From Methylobacterium sp. CB376 (lineage in GTDB: Bacteria > Pseudomonadota > Alphaproteobacteria > Rhizobiales > Beijerinckiaceae), in NCBI RefSeq assembly GCF_029714205.1, contig NZ_CP121648.1, positions 1,798,001-1,862,000 of the forward strand: DNA of 64,000 bases, in the 5' to 3' direction. The position numbers were made by a program, and so were the translations under genes. Of this stretch, positions 44,607 through 53,511 are shown one piece after another. How positions within the stretch are numbered: position 1 is the first letter of the stretch; each line of letters begins with the position of its first letter. Below the pieces are notes generated by a model, which ran no database searches, was not told the origin of the DNA, and saw only the letters and a list, made by a program, of their open reading frames with translations.

Positions 44607-45137
44607 GGGAAAGTCGACCGGCTTGTCCGAGAGCGTCTTCAGGTAGGCCAGGATGTCGGCGCGCTCGGCGCCGGAGGACACGCCCGCGAAGGCCATGATC
44701 GTGCCCTGCACGTAGCCCTTCGGGTTGTGGATGAACTGGTCCAGGTCCTCGTAGCTCCAGTCGCCGCCCTTGGCCTTCATCGCGGCCGAGTAGTTGAAGC
44801 CCTCGTGGCTGCCCTTCGGCCGGCCCACGACGCCCCAGAGATTCGGCCCGACCTTGTTCGCGCCGCCCTTGTCGAAGTTGTGACAGGCCGCACATTTCTT
44901 GGCCGCCGACTGGCCCTTGGCGGCGTCGGCGCTGGCGAGGCGCACCGGCAGGGGCTCCTCCTTGGGCGCCGCCTCGCCGCCGCCCGCCGGCGCCTCGGTG
45001 GCGGCCGCGAGCGCGTAGCCGCGATCGCCCGCCGGCTTCGGCTTGTAGATCAGCTCGGCGAGGAAGCCCGTGCCCATCGCGAACAACAGCGTGCCGAGCA
45101 CGGCACCGGCGACCTTGTTAAGCTCGAAGGAATCCAT
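44598..45137 (-). CDS. cycM: Membrane-anchored cytochrome c, CycM type
   Basis: 179 aa. One N-terminal anchor helix (VAGAVLGTLLFAMGTGFLAE), a Pro/Ala/Glu linker, then a class I cytochrome c with heme motif CAACH (C82, C85, H86), KVGPNLWGVVGRPKGSHEGF and the axial Met in GYVQGTIMAFAGV. Such CycM-type cytochromes pass electrons from the bc1 complex to an aa3 oxidase in alphaproteobacteria. It is divergent from kdsB, an arrangement well known in this order. Confidence 0.93.
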   Translation of the reverse strand: MDSFELNKVAGAVLGTLLFAMGTGFLAELIYKPKPAGDRGYALAAATEAPAGGGEAAPKEEPLPVRLASADAAKGQSAAKKCAACHNFDKGGANKVGPNLWGVVGRPKGSHEGFNYSAAMKAKGGDWSYEDLDQFIHNPKGYVQGTIMAFAGVSSGAERADILAYLKTLSDKPVDFPKP

Positions 45138-45419
45138 GTCTCGGCAGCTCCGGTGCTCGAACGAGCAGGGCCTCGTAGGCGGTTGGAGGTGGCGGGGACG
45201 GCCCGAACCGGCCGCGCGCGCGGGGAACACACGGCGGGGTGCTTAGCCGTTCTCCCGCGCCATTGACAATGGCTCCAACCAACGTCGGTTGGTCGCAGAC
45301 GCGGCCCGGGCCGCACTTGAGCGCGGCCCGGGCGGCGCCGCGGTGGCGGGCAGACCCGGATATGGTCTATGGAGCGCGCGAATCCCGGCTCGCGCCTCTC
45401 GCTCCTCTCCGGTTCGTCC

Positions 45420-46163
45420 ATGTCCGATCCGCTGATCCTGATCCCCGCCCGCCTCGCGGCGACCCGCCTGCCGGACAAGCCGCTCGCGGAGATCTGCGGC
45501 GAGCCGATGATCGTCCACGTCTGGCGCCGCGCGATCGAGTCGGGTCTCGGCCCGGTCGTGGTCTGCACCGACACGCCCGCCATCGTGGCGGCGGTGGAGG
45601 CCGTGGGCGGGCTCGGGGTGCTGACCCGGCCCGACCACCCCTCGGGCTCCGACCGCCTCGCGGAGGCGCTCGCGATCATCGACCCGGAGGGGCGCCACGA
45701 CGTGGTGGTGAACGTGCAGGGCGACCTGCCGACGATCGACCCCGCCGTCATCGCCGCCTCCGTGACCCCGCTCGCCGACCGCGCCGTCGACATCGCGACC
45801 CTCTGCGCCGTGATCACGCGACCCGAGGAGCGCACCGAGCCGAGCGTGGTCAAGGTGGTGGGCTCGCCGGTCTCGCCCACGCGGCTGCGCGCCCTCTACT
45901 TCACCCGCGCGACCGCGCCCTGGGGGGAGGGGCCGCTCCACCACCATATCGGCCTCTACGCCTATCGCCGCCGGGCGCTGGAGCGCTTCGTCGCCCTCGG
46001 CCCGAGCCCGCTGGAGCAGCGCGAGAAGCTGGAGCAGCTGCGCGCCCTCGAGGCCGGGATGCGCATCGACGCCACCATCGTCGACGACGTGCCGCTCGGC
46101 GTCGACACCCCCCACGACCTCGATCGCGCCCGCGCCGTGATGGCGGCCAGGCGCCTCAACTGA
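45420..46163 (+). CDS. kdsB: 3-deoxy-manno-octulosonate cytidylyltransferase
   Basis: 247 aa cytosolic enzyme that activates Kdo with CTP for lipopolysaccharide core synthesis. Motifs: [51 protein letters not shown] and [17 protein letters not shown], then [20 protein letters not shown] and [15 protein letters not shown] 45420 is preferred to an upstream in-frame ATG at 45369, which adds a non-conserved 17-residue tail. pheA follows 22 bp downstream. Confidence 0.95.
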   Translation: MSDPLILIPARLAATRLPDKPLAEICGEPMIVHVWRRAIESGLGPVVVCTDTPAIVAAVEAVGGLGVLTRPDHPSGSDRLAEALAIIDPEGRHDVVVNVQGDLPTIDPAVIAASVTPLADRAVDIATLCAVITRPEERTEPSVVKVVGSPVSPTRLRALYFTRATAPWGEGPLHHHIGLYAYRRRALERFVALGPSPLEQREKLEQLRALEAGMRIDATIVDDVPLGVDTPHDLDRARAVMAARRLN

Positions 46164-46185
46164 CCAGAAGGCCGCGTCCCTCCCG

Positions 46186-47040
46186 ATGACCCGCACGATC
46201 TCCTACCAGGGCGAGCCCGGCGCGAACTCGCACATCATCTGCGCCGAAGCCTATCCGGACTGGACGCCGCTGCCCTGCCCCACCTTCGAGGACGCCTTCG
46301 CGGCCGTGGCGGACGGCAGCGCCGATCTCGGCATGATCCCGATCGAGAATTCCATCGCGGGCCGGGTCGCGGACATCCACCACCTGCTCCCGGCCTCCGG
46401 GCTGCACATCGTGGGCGAGCAGTTCCTGCCGATCCATTTTCAGCTGATGGCGCTGCCGGGCGCCGATCCGGAGGCTCTGCGCAGCGTCCACAGCCACGTC
46501 CACGCCCTCGGCCAGTGCCGCAAGGTGGTCCGCCGCCGCGGCCTGAAGCCGGTGGTGGCGGGCGACACGGCCGGCGCCGCCCGCGAGGTCGCCCAGATCG
46601 GCGATCCGACCCGCGCGAGCCTGTCGCCGCGCCTCGCGGCCGAGATCTACGGGCTCACCATCGTCGAGCAGGACGTGGAGGACGAGGCCCACAACACGAC
46701 GCGCTTCGTGGTGGTCGCCCGCGAGCCGTCCGTGCCCCCGCCCGAGAGCGGGCCCTGCGTGACGAGCTTCGTGTTCCGGGTCCGCAACCTGCCGGCCGCG
46801 CTCTACAAGGCGCTTGGGGGCTTCGCCACCAACGGCGTCAACATGACCAAGCTCGAGAGCTACATGGTCGAGGGCCAGTTCACCGCGACGCAGTTCTACG
46901 CCGAGGTCGACGGCCATCCCGAGGAGCCGCCCCTGCGCCGCGCCCTCGACGAGCTCGCCTACTTCTCGCGGGAGCTGCGCCTCATCGGCACCTACCCGGC
47001 CCATCCGTTCCGCGAGAGCACGCGGCCGCGGGCCGAGTAG
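46186..47040 (+). CDS. pheA: Prephenate dehydratase
   Basis: 284 aa monofunctional PDT of phenylalanine synthesis. Catalytic half: SYQGEPGANSHIICAEAYPD, FEDAFAAVADGSADLGMIPI, ENSIAGRVADIHHLL, and DTAGAAREVAQIGDPTRASL, then the TRF motif in NTTRFVVVAREP. The C-terminal ACT domain (about 190-275) has FVFRVRNLPAALYKALGGFA and the GVNMTKLESYM allosteric region, so Phe feedback is likely. Confidence 0.95.
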   Translation: MTRTISYQGEPGANSHIICAEAYPDWTPLPCPTFEDAFAAVADGSADLGMIPIENSIAGRVADIHHLLPASGLHIVGEQFLPIHFQLMALPGADPEALRSVHSHVHALGQCRKVVRRRGLKPVVAGDTAGAAREVAQIGDPTRASLSPRLAAEIYGLTIVEQDVEDEAHNTTRFVVVAREPSVPPPESGPCVTSFVFRVRNLPAALYKALGGFATNGVNMTKLESYMVEGQFTATQFYAEVDGHPEEPPLRRALDELAYFSRELRLIGTYPAHPFRESTRPRAE

Positions 47041-47180
47041 CGGCAAGCGGCCGCCGGAGGAGCGGGAAAGCGGCCGTCGCGCCCGGGACGGGCCCTGGCC
47101 GCGGCCGCGGCCGCGCGGGGCTCGACAGCGCCCCCTCGTCCCGGGCAATCATCGGGCCCGCCTGCGAGCTCGCCGACCGC

Positions 47181-47588
47181 ATGACCGCCACCGACGCCCT
47201 CTTCGCCGCCGCCCGGGCCGTGCAGGCCCGGGCCCACGCGCCCTACTCGCGCTTCCGCGTCGGCGCCGCCCTCCTGGACGAGACCGGGGCGATCCATGCC
47301 GGCTGCAACGTCGAGAACGCGGCCTACCCGGTCGGCACCTGCGCGGAGGCCGGCGCCATCGCCGCCATGGTGGCGAGCGGGGGACGGCGCATCGCGGCGA
47401 TGCTGGTGCTCGGGGACGGCGAGGCGCTGGTGACCCCCTGCGGCGCCTGCCGCCAGCGCATCCGGGAATTCGCCGCGCCGGACACGCCCATCCACGTGGC
47501 GGGGCCCGCGGGCGTGCGGCGCAGCTTCACCTTGGACGCCCTGCTGCCCGCCTCGTTCGGCCCGGACAATCTCGGGGCCGGGGCGTGA
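47181..47588 (+). CDS. cdd: Cytidine deaminase
   Basis: 135 aa, the short homotetrameric type. APYSRFRVGAALLDETGAIH, then the zinc site: CNVENAAYPVGTCAEAGAIA (Cys and catalytic Glu) and TPCGACRQRIREF (two further Cys). It converts cytidine or deoxycytidine to the uridine form. It overlaps the next gene by four bases and together they form a pyrimidine/purine salvage pair. Confidence 0.95.
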   Translation: MTATDALFAAARAVQARAHAPYSRFRVGAALLDETGAIHAGCNVENAAYPVGTCAEAGAIAAMVASGGRRIAAMLVLGDGEALVTPCGACRQRIREFAAPDTPIHVAGPAGVRRSFTLDALLPASFGPDNLGAGA

Positions 47589-48409
47589 GCCCGCCCGATC
47601 CCCGCGCCGCCGCGGCCGCCGCCGCGCTGCGCGCCCGCGGCGTCGCGGGTCCCTTCGCGCTCGCCATCGTGGCCGGCACCGGCCTCGGCCCCCTCGCGGA
47701 GCGGATCGCGTCGCCCCGCATCCTCCCCTACGACGAGATCCCGCATTTCCCGCTCTCCGGCGTCTCGGGCCATGCCGGGCGGCTCGTGGCGGGCACGCTC
47801 GCGGGCCGGCCCGTGCTGCTCTTCGCGGGCCGGGTCCATCCCTACGAGCGGGGCGATGCCGCCGCCATGCGGGTGCCGCTCGCCACCCTGGCGGCGCTGG
47901 GGGGCCCGCCCCTCCTTCTCACCAACGCGGCCGGGTCGCTGCGCGAGGAGGCCGGCCCCGGGGCCCTGGCGCTCATCACCGACCATCTCAACCTGTCGGG
48001 CCTCAACCCCCTGATCGGCGAGCCCTCCGACGCCCGCTTCGTGCCCATGGTCGACGCCTACGATCCGGGCCTGCAGGACGGCCTGCGGCGGGCCGCCGCG
48101 CGGGCGGGGATTCCCCTCCACGCGGGCATCTACGCGTGGTTCTCCGGCCCGAGCTTCGAGACGCCGGCCGAGATCCGCATGGCCGGGCTCCTCGGCGCGG
48201 ACCTCGTCGGGATGTCGACGGTGCCGGAGGTGATCCTCGCCCGCTTCCTCGGCCTGCGGGTCGCCGCGCTCTCGATCGTCACCAACCACGCGGCCGGCCT
48301 GCACGGCGGCAGCCCGACCCATGCCGAGACCAAGCGCGCCGCCGCGCCGGCCGCCGAGGCGGTGGGCCGGCTCGTCGAAGCCTGGCTCTCGGGACCCGGG
48401 GGACCCTGA
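47585..48409 (+). CDS. Purine nucleoside phosphorylase
   Basis: 274 aa PNP/MTAP-family enzyme; GTG start overlaps the cdd stop (GTGA). Phosphate-binding AIVAGTGLGPLAERI, HFPLSGVSGHAGRLVAGTLA, RVHPYERGDAAAMRVPLATL, LLLTNAAGSLREEAGPGALA, and purine-site GPSFETPAEIRMAGLLGADL with MSTVPEVILA and IVTNHAAG. The pattern fits trimeric PNP for inosine/guanosine. Confidence 0.93.
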   Translation: MSPPDPRAAAAAAALRARGVAGPFALAIVAGTGLGPLAERIASPRILPYDEIPHFPLSGVSGHAGRLVAGTLAGRPVLLFAGRVHPYERGDAAAMRVPLATLAALGGPPLLLTNAAGSLREEAGPGALALITDHLNLSGLNPLIGEPSDARFVPMVDAYDPGLQDGLRRAAARAGIPLHAGIYAWFSGPSFETPAEIRMAGLLGADLVGMSTVPEVILARFLGLRVAALSIVTNHAAGLHGGSPTHAETKRAAAPAAEAVGRLVEAWLSGPGGP

Positions 48410-48755
48410 GGCCCGGGGCCTCGCCCCCGCGCCGGTCCCGGGTGAGCGCCGCCGGCGCGCGCCGAGGATGGATATCCGGCGGTCTCATTCCGGATTTCGC
48501 GCCGACGATGCCCTAGACGAAAAGTCGTATCCAGTCGCGATGTCGCATCAAAGCAGTCACTCCGCTATCTCGGCCGGTTCGTCTGCCGGAAGAACGCTGA
48601 TCGAAACTGACTCTCATCGGCGTCCCAATGGCCCAGGTGCGGCGGGACCGGGGCGATCGTCCCCACATAAGGCAGACCGGGACAGCTTGGATGGATTGAC
48701 GCTGCGCTGTCGTTGCTCGATACCCGGCGCAACAGGGGTACGGAACGTGCGGTGG
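48410..48755. other. Intergenic region, no gene supported
   Basis: About 346 bp with lower GC from 48470 to 48740, suitable for a promoter of the aminotransferase gene. The frame open through it is an extension of that gene and lacks coding character. Confidence 0.5.
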
Positions 48756-49901
48756 ATGACGATCGAGTCCGAGTCCAGGATCCCGTTCGGGCGCCCCACG
48801 GTGGTCGGGCGGGAGTTCGACTACATCGCGGATGTCCTGCGCAACGGCAGCATGGCGGGGGGCGGGCCGTACACGCAGCGCTGCGAGGAGTGGCTCAAGG
48901 CCGAACTCGGCACGCACCGGGCGCTGCTGACGCATTCCTGCACGGCCGCCCTGGAGATGGCCGCGATCCTGGCGGAGGTCGGGCCCGGCGACGAGGTCGT
49001 GATGCCCTCCTTCACCTTCTCGGCCACCGCCACCGCCTTCGTGCTGCGCGGCGCCACGCCGGTCTTCGTCGACATCAGGCCCGACACCCTCAACATCGAC
49101 GAGCGCCTCATCGAGGGCGCGCTCACCCCCCGCACCAGGGCGATCGCGGTCGTCCACTATGCCGGGCGGGCCTGCGCGATGGACGCCGTCATGGCGGTGG
49201 CGAACGCGCGCGGGCTCGTGGTGGTGGAGGATGCCGCCCACGCCCATCTGGCGCGGGACGGGGCGCGGCCCCTCGGCACGATCGGGCATCTCGGCTGCCT
49301 GTCGTTCCACGAGACCAAGAACGTGATCGCCGGCGAGGGCGGCGCGCTCCTCGTCAACGACCCCCGCCTCGCCGCGCGCGCCGAGATCGTGCGCGACAAG
49401 GGCACCGACCGCAGCCGCTTCCTGAGGGGCGAGGTCGACAAGTACACGTGGCAGGATGTCGGCTCCTCCTACGGCCCGAGCGAGATCGTGTCGGCGTTCC
49501 TGCTGGCCCAGCTCGAGCGCGCGGCGGCGATCTGCGACGAGCGGCGCGCCCTCTGCGACGCCTACCGGGCCGGCCTCGCCCCGCTCGCCGCGCGCGGCCT
49601 CGTCACCCTGCCGGAGGCGGCGGGCACCCAGACGAACGGCCACATCTTCTGGCTGCTGACGCGCGACGAGGACACCCGCAACCGCCTCCTGGCGCATCTG
49701 GGCGCGCGCGGCATCCAGGCCACCTTCCACTACGTGCCGCTCCATTCGGCGCCGGCCGGGCGGCGCCACGGGCGGGCCGGGTCGAGCCTCGCGGTCACGG
49801 ATTCGGTCAGCGCGCGCCTCGTGCGGCTGCCGCTCTTCCTCAACATGACGGGGGGCGAGATCGCCCGGGTCGTGGCCGCGGTCGAGGCCTTCTACGCCTG
49901 A
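48756..49901 (+). CDS. DegT/DnrJ/EryC1/StrS-family sugar aminotransferase (WecE/RffA-like)
   Basis: 381 aa PLP enzyme that aminates a nucleotide-linked keto-sugar, closest to dTDP-4-dehydro-6-deoxy-galactose aminotransferase. IPFGRPTVVGREFDYIADVL, LTHSCTAALEMAAIL, EVVMPSFTFSATATAFVLRG, VVVEDAAHAHLARDGARPLG (Asp to PLP nitrogen) and the Schiff-base Lys in SFHETKNVIAGEGGALLVND. C-terminal FHYVPLHSAPAGRRHGRAG is typical. It stands alone, without other surface-sugar genes beside it. Confidence 0.9.
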   Translation: MTIESESRIPFGRPTVVGREFDYIADVLRNGSMAGGGPYTQRCEEWLKAELGTHRALLTHSCTAALEMAAILAEVGPGDEVVMPSFTFSATATAFVLRGATPVFVDIRPDTLNIDERLIEGALTPRTRAIAVVHYAGRACAMDAVMAVANARGLVVVEDAAHAHLARDGARPLGTIGHLGCLSFHETKNVIAGEGGALLVNDPRLAARAEIVRDKGTDRSRFLRGEVDKYTWQDVGSSYGPSEIVSAFLLAQLERAAAICDERRALCDAYRAGLAPLAARGLVTLPEAAGTQTNGHIFWLLTRDEDTRNRLLAHLGARGIQATFHYVPLHSAPAGRRHGRAGSSLAVTDSVSARLVRLPLFLNMTGGEIARVVAAVEAFYA

Positions 49902-49939
49902 GCGGGGCGCCCCGCGCCGCGGCCCCTCATGCGCCATCC

Positions 49940-50062
49940 GGTTGATCGCTTCGCCATCTCGCATTTCGGCGATGCGGATGTCGGCTGCGCTCAGGCGCCG
50001 CGCTCAGGCGCCGCGCGGGCTCGGGATCCGGGATCCGCTTCGATCAAGCGGATCCCGGATCA
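49940..50062. repeat. Diverged repeat B with terminator-like palindrome
   Basis: A degenerate repeat B region (with a local duplication of gctcaggcgccgc) ends in the palindrome ggatccgggatccgctt / aagcggatcccggatc, which overlaps the stop codon (50060-50062) of the cyclooxygenase-like gene. It would terminate transcripts from that gene. Confidence 0.7.
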
Positions 50063-51646
50063 GGCGGAGGAGCGGTGGAGCGGGTGGTCCATCGTGATGC
50101 GCAGCCCCCGGCCGCCCCCGGGCAGGTTGCGGGCCGCGATGTCCCGCAGCGTGGAGGTCTCGGCGATGCAGGCCATGCCCGCCCGGGTGAACGTGTCCGC
50201 GTTGTAGACCTGCGGCGACAGGAGCGGGTTGGTCAGCGCGTGCGAGAACGCGTCCGCCGCCACCATGCGGCCGATCAGCGGCGGCACCGCCGCCCGCGGC
50301 GGCAGGTCCTCGGCGAAGAGCCCGACGAAGAACTCGATCCGGTCCACCGTCCCGTACAGGTCCCGCAGGGCCGCCACCACGTCCGGATCGCCGCTGATCT
50401 GCTCGAAGCGGGTGATGCGGGGATAGTTCATCAATTCCCGGTAGTCGTTGTAGCTCGCCAGCCGGTTGGTGCGGCCCTGCTGGACGCTCGCCCGCTCGAC
50501 CTCCCGCAGCATCTCGGCGGTGTTGAAGAGGCCGAGGCGCCACGCCTCGGTCGCGCTGGCGGCGTGCAGGGCCGCGCCGAGTCCCTCCGCCAGGAGCGGC
50601 CCGTTCCCGAAGCGGGTGCCGGCCATCGGGACCTCGCCGTCCCGCCATCGCACCCGCTCGGGCACCAGGCTGTGCCACCGGTAGAGCAGGTTGAACTCCA
50701 CCGGGATCCAGTTCTCGCGGTTCCACCGCGCGCCGTAGCAGGGGGTCGGGTCGGCCAGCAGCCTGAACCAGTAGGGCGAGATGTGGTTGATGTACTCCTC
50801 GACCACGACCTTGATCAGCTGGACGATGTTGATGGCGCGGGCGGTCTGGAAGATCCGCTCGTCGTCCCAGTCCGGCTCGGCGGCTTCGAGCACGCCGCAG
50901 AGCCGGTTGTGCTCGCGCAGGAACAGGGTGTTGATGGCCGCGGTGAAGAGCGTGGCGTTGGCCCGCTCGCCCCCGAAGGCGAAGAGGGTGGCCTTGCGCT
51001 CCGGCGGGAGCGTGTCGGGCATCTTCACCGGATCGGGCACGGCCGAGAAGCGCGGGTCGCGCCGGCCCTCCGGGTCGAAGAGGCGCGGCGCCCATTCCTC
51101 GCCGCCGTGCATCTCGGAGAGGAGCCGCCCGCGCTCCCCGCGGGCCTCGCTGCGCCGCCGCAGGGCCGCCTGCACCGCCTCGGTGAGCCCGTAGATCTGG
51201 CTCAGGTCGATCTGGTGATTGGTCCGGGTGCGGCGGGTATCGGCGGGATCCGTCATCAGGAACCCGTCCGTGAACCATTGGGCGAAGCTCGGGAACAGGA
51301 GGGTCGAGCGGGTCGACAGGCGCGGCCCTTCCGGCCGCGTCACGAAGAGGCGCGCCACCGCGTCCAGGGGCGGCAGCGGGTCGAGATCTCCGGGCGGCGC
51401 GTAGCGCGAGAACCACGTCCTGTCGGTGAGCGACGACCAGGAGCTGTAGGGTGCCATGGTGCTGAGCCGCAGCGGCCGCATCGGCGCCTTGCGCACGGCA
51501 TTGTCGACGATCAGCCGGTTCAACAGGCGCGCGAGCCAGGGCTGCCGGTTGGCGACCTGCCAGAACGGCCTGCCGCGCGTGAGCAGGAAGGTCTCGATCG
51601 TGTTGCGCAGGCCGTCCCGGCTGGTGTCGCGGGCGGAATCCACCAT
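50060..51646 (-). CDS. Cyclooxygenase-like heme peroxidase (prostaglandin H synthase homologue)
   Basis: 528 aa animal-type heme peroxidase whose sequence follows vertebrate COX from the membrane-binding helices on. The N-terminus (FLLTRGRPFWQVANRQPWLA, SSWSSLTDRTWFSRYAPP) matches the COX membrane-binding domain and entry region. The catalytic core has FLREHNRLCGVLEAAEPDW, IFQTARAINIVQLIKVVVEE, and VEFNLLYRWHSLVPERV, giving Tyr322 (COX Y385) and proximal His325 (H388). Tyr292 matches Y355 and Ser468 the aspirin-site S530. Gln123 is kept, but the distal His207 position is Asp127 (FAQWFTDGFLMTD). No signal peptide or EGF domain. ATG 51646 is preferred; the frame is open further upstream but unconvincing. 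Substrate presumably a fatty acid. Confidence 0.9.
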   Translation of the reverse strand: MVDSARDTSRDGLRNTIETFLLTRGRPFWQVANRQPWLARLLNRLIVDNAVRKAPMRPLRLSTMAPYSSWSSLTDRTWFSRYAPPGDLDPLPPLDAVARLFVTRPEGPRLSTRSTLLFPSFAQWFTDGFLMTDPADTRRTRTNHQIDLSQIYGLTEAVQAALRRRSEARGERGRLLSEMHGGEEWAPRLFDPEGRRDPRFSAVPDPVKMPDTLPPERKATLFAFGGERANATLFTAAINTLFLREHNRLCGVLEAAEPDWDDERIFQTARAINIVQLIKVVVEEYINHISPYWFRLLADPTPCYGARWNRENWIPVEFNLLYRWHSLVPERVRWRDGEVPMAGTRFGNGPLLAEGLGAALHAASATEAWRLGLFNTAEMLREVERASVQQGRTNRLASYNDYRELMNYPRITRFEQISGDPDVVAALRDLYGTVDRIEFFVGLFAEDLPPRAAVPPLIGRMVAADAFSHALTNPLLSPQVYNADTFTRAGMACIAETSTLRDIAARNLPGGGRGLRITMDHPLHRSSA

Positions 51647-52370
51647 GGGCGCACTCCCGATCCGTGAGGGGCGACGAGAGTGATCCGCGCGGCGCGGGCC
51701 ACCCGCCGTCCAAGAAGGCGCCCGCACGGCCGCGAGGCCTCTGCCGCGTCGCGAGCGCCGGATCTCTCGGTGAAATCTCCACGGATGTCCCCTGGGGCAT
51801 CCGAAAACACGACGCTTGGAAACAGCCACCGTATCGCTCGATTTGGCCTGTTTTGTCAATGCCGCGGGGGCGAGAATCGTGATCTTTCGCACATGTCGGA
51901 ATGCGCCGGATCTTGAATCATCAGAAAGATATCTCAGGCATCTGATTTGATAAATATCAGAAAGTATGATTTCAATTACGGAGACATTGCGCAAAATAGG
52001 CATATGAATATATCAAAAAAAGGCGGAAGAGAGAGGCGAATGACGAATTTCATCCGGCATGGACCGTGGGAACGGAGCCGGTGCGGAGGGGCAGGGCGCC
52101 GCCCGCGGGAAGGCTCTGCCACGGGGCGCCGGCCCTGGCCCCTGCCTCGGCCGCATGGATGTCCCCAAGTCAGGTTGCGGTAAAGCCGCACCTCATGAAA
52201 TCCGATCCTGTGATCGCGTGATCGTCCGGGGCCGCCCGCACGATCGAGAGCCTGATCCGGCGACGGACCCTGCCTGCCGGCATGCTGCTGTCCGGCCTGC
52301 CCCGCCCGACGGCGCCCGCGCGGCGGCCGGCTGGACATCGGCTGCCACGCGGTCGACTTTATCCCGGCGC
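51647..52370. other. Large divergent intergenic region upstream of the cyclooxygenase-like gene
   Basis: About 720 bp. 51880-52040 is the most AT-rich non-coding stretch in the window and includes direct repeats (atcagaaag at 51921 and 51956) and tctgat / atcaga inverted halves near 51938. It should hold the promoters of the cyclooxygenase-like gene and perhaps of the rightward operon. No gene is supported. Confidence 0.55.
51831..51859 (-). promoter_or_regulatory. Candidate promoter of the cyclooxygenase-like gene
   Basis: On the minus strand a perfect TTGACA (51859-51854) is followed after 17 bases by CGATAC (51836-51831). The -10 box is weak. The predicted leader would be about 175 nt. 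Confidence 0.35.
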
Positions 52371-52373
52371 GGA

Positions 52374-52462
52374 GCCCGCATCCCGGCGGGCCCGCCTCGC
52401 GCGCGGCCCGCATCCCGACGGGCCCGCGTCGCGCGCGGCCCGCATCCCGACGGGCCCGCGCC
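52374..52462. repeat. 32-bp tandem repeat before the exported-enzyme cluster
   Basis: Two full and one partial copy of a 32-bp GC-only unit (gcccgcatcccgacgggccc then gcgtcgcgcgcg) end just before the ribosome-binding site of the gene at 52478. Each unit contains a short gcccgc/gcgggc-type dyad. Confidence 0.85.
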
Positions 52463-52477
52463 AGGGAGGACAGGCCG

Positions 52478-53131
52478 ATGCGACGCAACCTCGTGGGATT
52501 CGTGCTCCTCGCCGGGCTCGGGGCGGGCGGGCTGACCGCCTGGCAGGGGCGGGCGCCGGCCCTCGGCAGGGAGCCGCGCTTCCCGCAACTCACGCTGGAG
52601 ACCCTCACCGACCAGCAGCGCCCGCTCGGCGAGAAGATCATGAAGATCTCCAGCGTCGGGCTCGCCGGCCCCTACAACCCGATGATCCGCAGTCCCGAGA
52701 TGGCGCAGCGGATGTACGATCTCCTCGACTACCTGCGCTGGCACACCTCGGTGCCGACGCGGCTGAACGAGTTCGCGATCCTGATCACGGGGCGGCTGTG
52801 GCGCTCGCAGGTCGAGTGGTACGCGCATCATCCGCTGGCCCTCAAGGCGGGCCTGTCCGAGGAGGTCGCGGCCGATCTCAAGGCCAATCGGCGCCCGCGC
52901 GGCATGAAGCCCGACGAGGAGGCGGTCTACGATTTCTGCATGGAGCTCTCCACCAAGCACGCGGTCTCGGACGAGACCTTCGCGCGGGCGAAGGCCGTGC
53001 TGGGCGAGCAGGGCGTGGTCGACCTCACGGCCCTGACCGGCACCTACGTCACGGTGGCGATGCTGCTCAGCATGGCCGAGGAGGGCGTGCCGCCCGGCAA
53101 GGAGCCGCCCTTCAAGCCGGGCGAGCCGTGA
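52478..53131 (+). CDS. Exported carboxymuconolactone decarboxylase-like protein
   Basis: 217 aa. N-terminal signal or anchor (MRRNLVGFVLLAGLGAGGLT) followed by an AhpD/CMD-type all-helical domain: LAGPYNPMIRSPEMAQRMYD, NEFAILITGRLWRSQVEWYA, HHPLALKAGLSEEVAADLK and VYDFCMELSTKHAVSDETFA. No CxxC pair is present, so it is the decarboxylase-like rather than the AhpD peroxidase-like branch. Start ATG with gggagg. It heads a rightward run of exported proteins; a periplasmic location is unusual for this family. Confidence 0.82.
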   Translation: MRRNLVGFVLLAGLGAGGLTAWQGRAPALGREPRFPQLTLETLTDQQRPLGEKIMKISSVGLAGPYNPMIRSPEMAQRMYDLLDYLRWHTSVPTRLNEFAILITGRLWRSQVEWYAHHPLALKAGLSEEVAADLKANRRPRGMKPDEEAVYDFCMELSTKHAVSDETFARAKAVLGEQGVVDLTALTGTYVTVAMLLSMAEEGVPPGKEPPFKPGEP

Positions 53132-53276
53132 GCCGCGCGGGGCTCGCCCCGCCGCGGGGGCCCGGTTGACTCAACCGGGAATACGCTGATCAGCGGTCTG
53201 AACAGGCCACGCTCGCCGGTGCCGTCCTGCGCGGCCCCACGCGCCGGGTCACGGCCGCCCCGGAAGGAGCCCGCCC

Positions 53277-53511
53277 ATGAGGGTGGCGCCCGAGCGGCCT
53301 GCCTCGCCCGGTCGGCCCCACCCTGCCGCCGGCGGTCCTCCGGGGCGTCTCCACCGAGCTGAATGCGCGCATTCAGAGCCAGGCGAGGGCGCTCGACGGC
53401 CCGCCCGTCATCCTCGCCCGCGAGGAGGCCGAGAAGGCCGACAGGGCGCTCGACCAGATCCACCGGCGGGCCTGGGATCTCTGGAAGCGGAAGGTGACGG
53501 CGGCGCCCTGA
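53277..53511 (+). pseudogene. Small hypothetical protein, frameshifted
   Basis: A strong ribosome-binding site (ggaaggag) precedes ATG 53277, which opens MRVAPERPASPGR. After about 53318 the coding-like sequence is in the next frame: VLRGVSTELNARIQSQARAL, DGPPVILAREEAEKADRALD and QIHRRAWDLWKRKVTAAP, stop 53509-53511. That second frame has no start of its own after its last stop at 53278. Corrected, it would be a helical protein of about 77 aa of unknown role. It sits between the CMD-like and FAH-family genes. Confidence 0.5.

Noticed and set aside
50060..52003. N-terminal extension of the cyclooxygenase-like gene to 52003
   Set aside because: The extra 119 codons lie in AT-rich promoter-like DNA and read as non-coding. 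The ATG at 51646 starts at the point where COX similarity begins.
52374..52462. Possible CRISPR array or iteron origin
   Set aside because: The 32-bp units are contiguous, purely GC, and only two to three in number. No replication gene is nearby.
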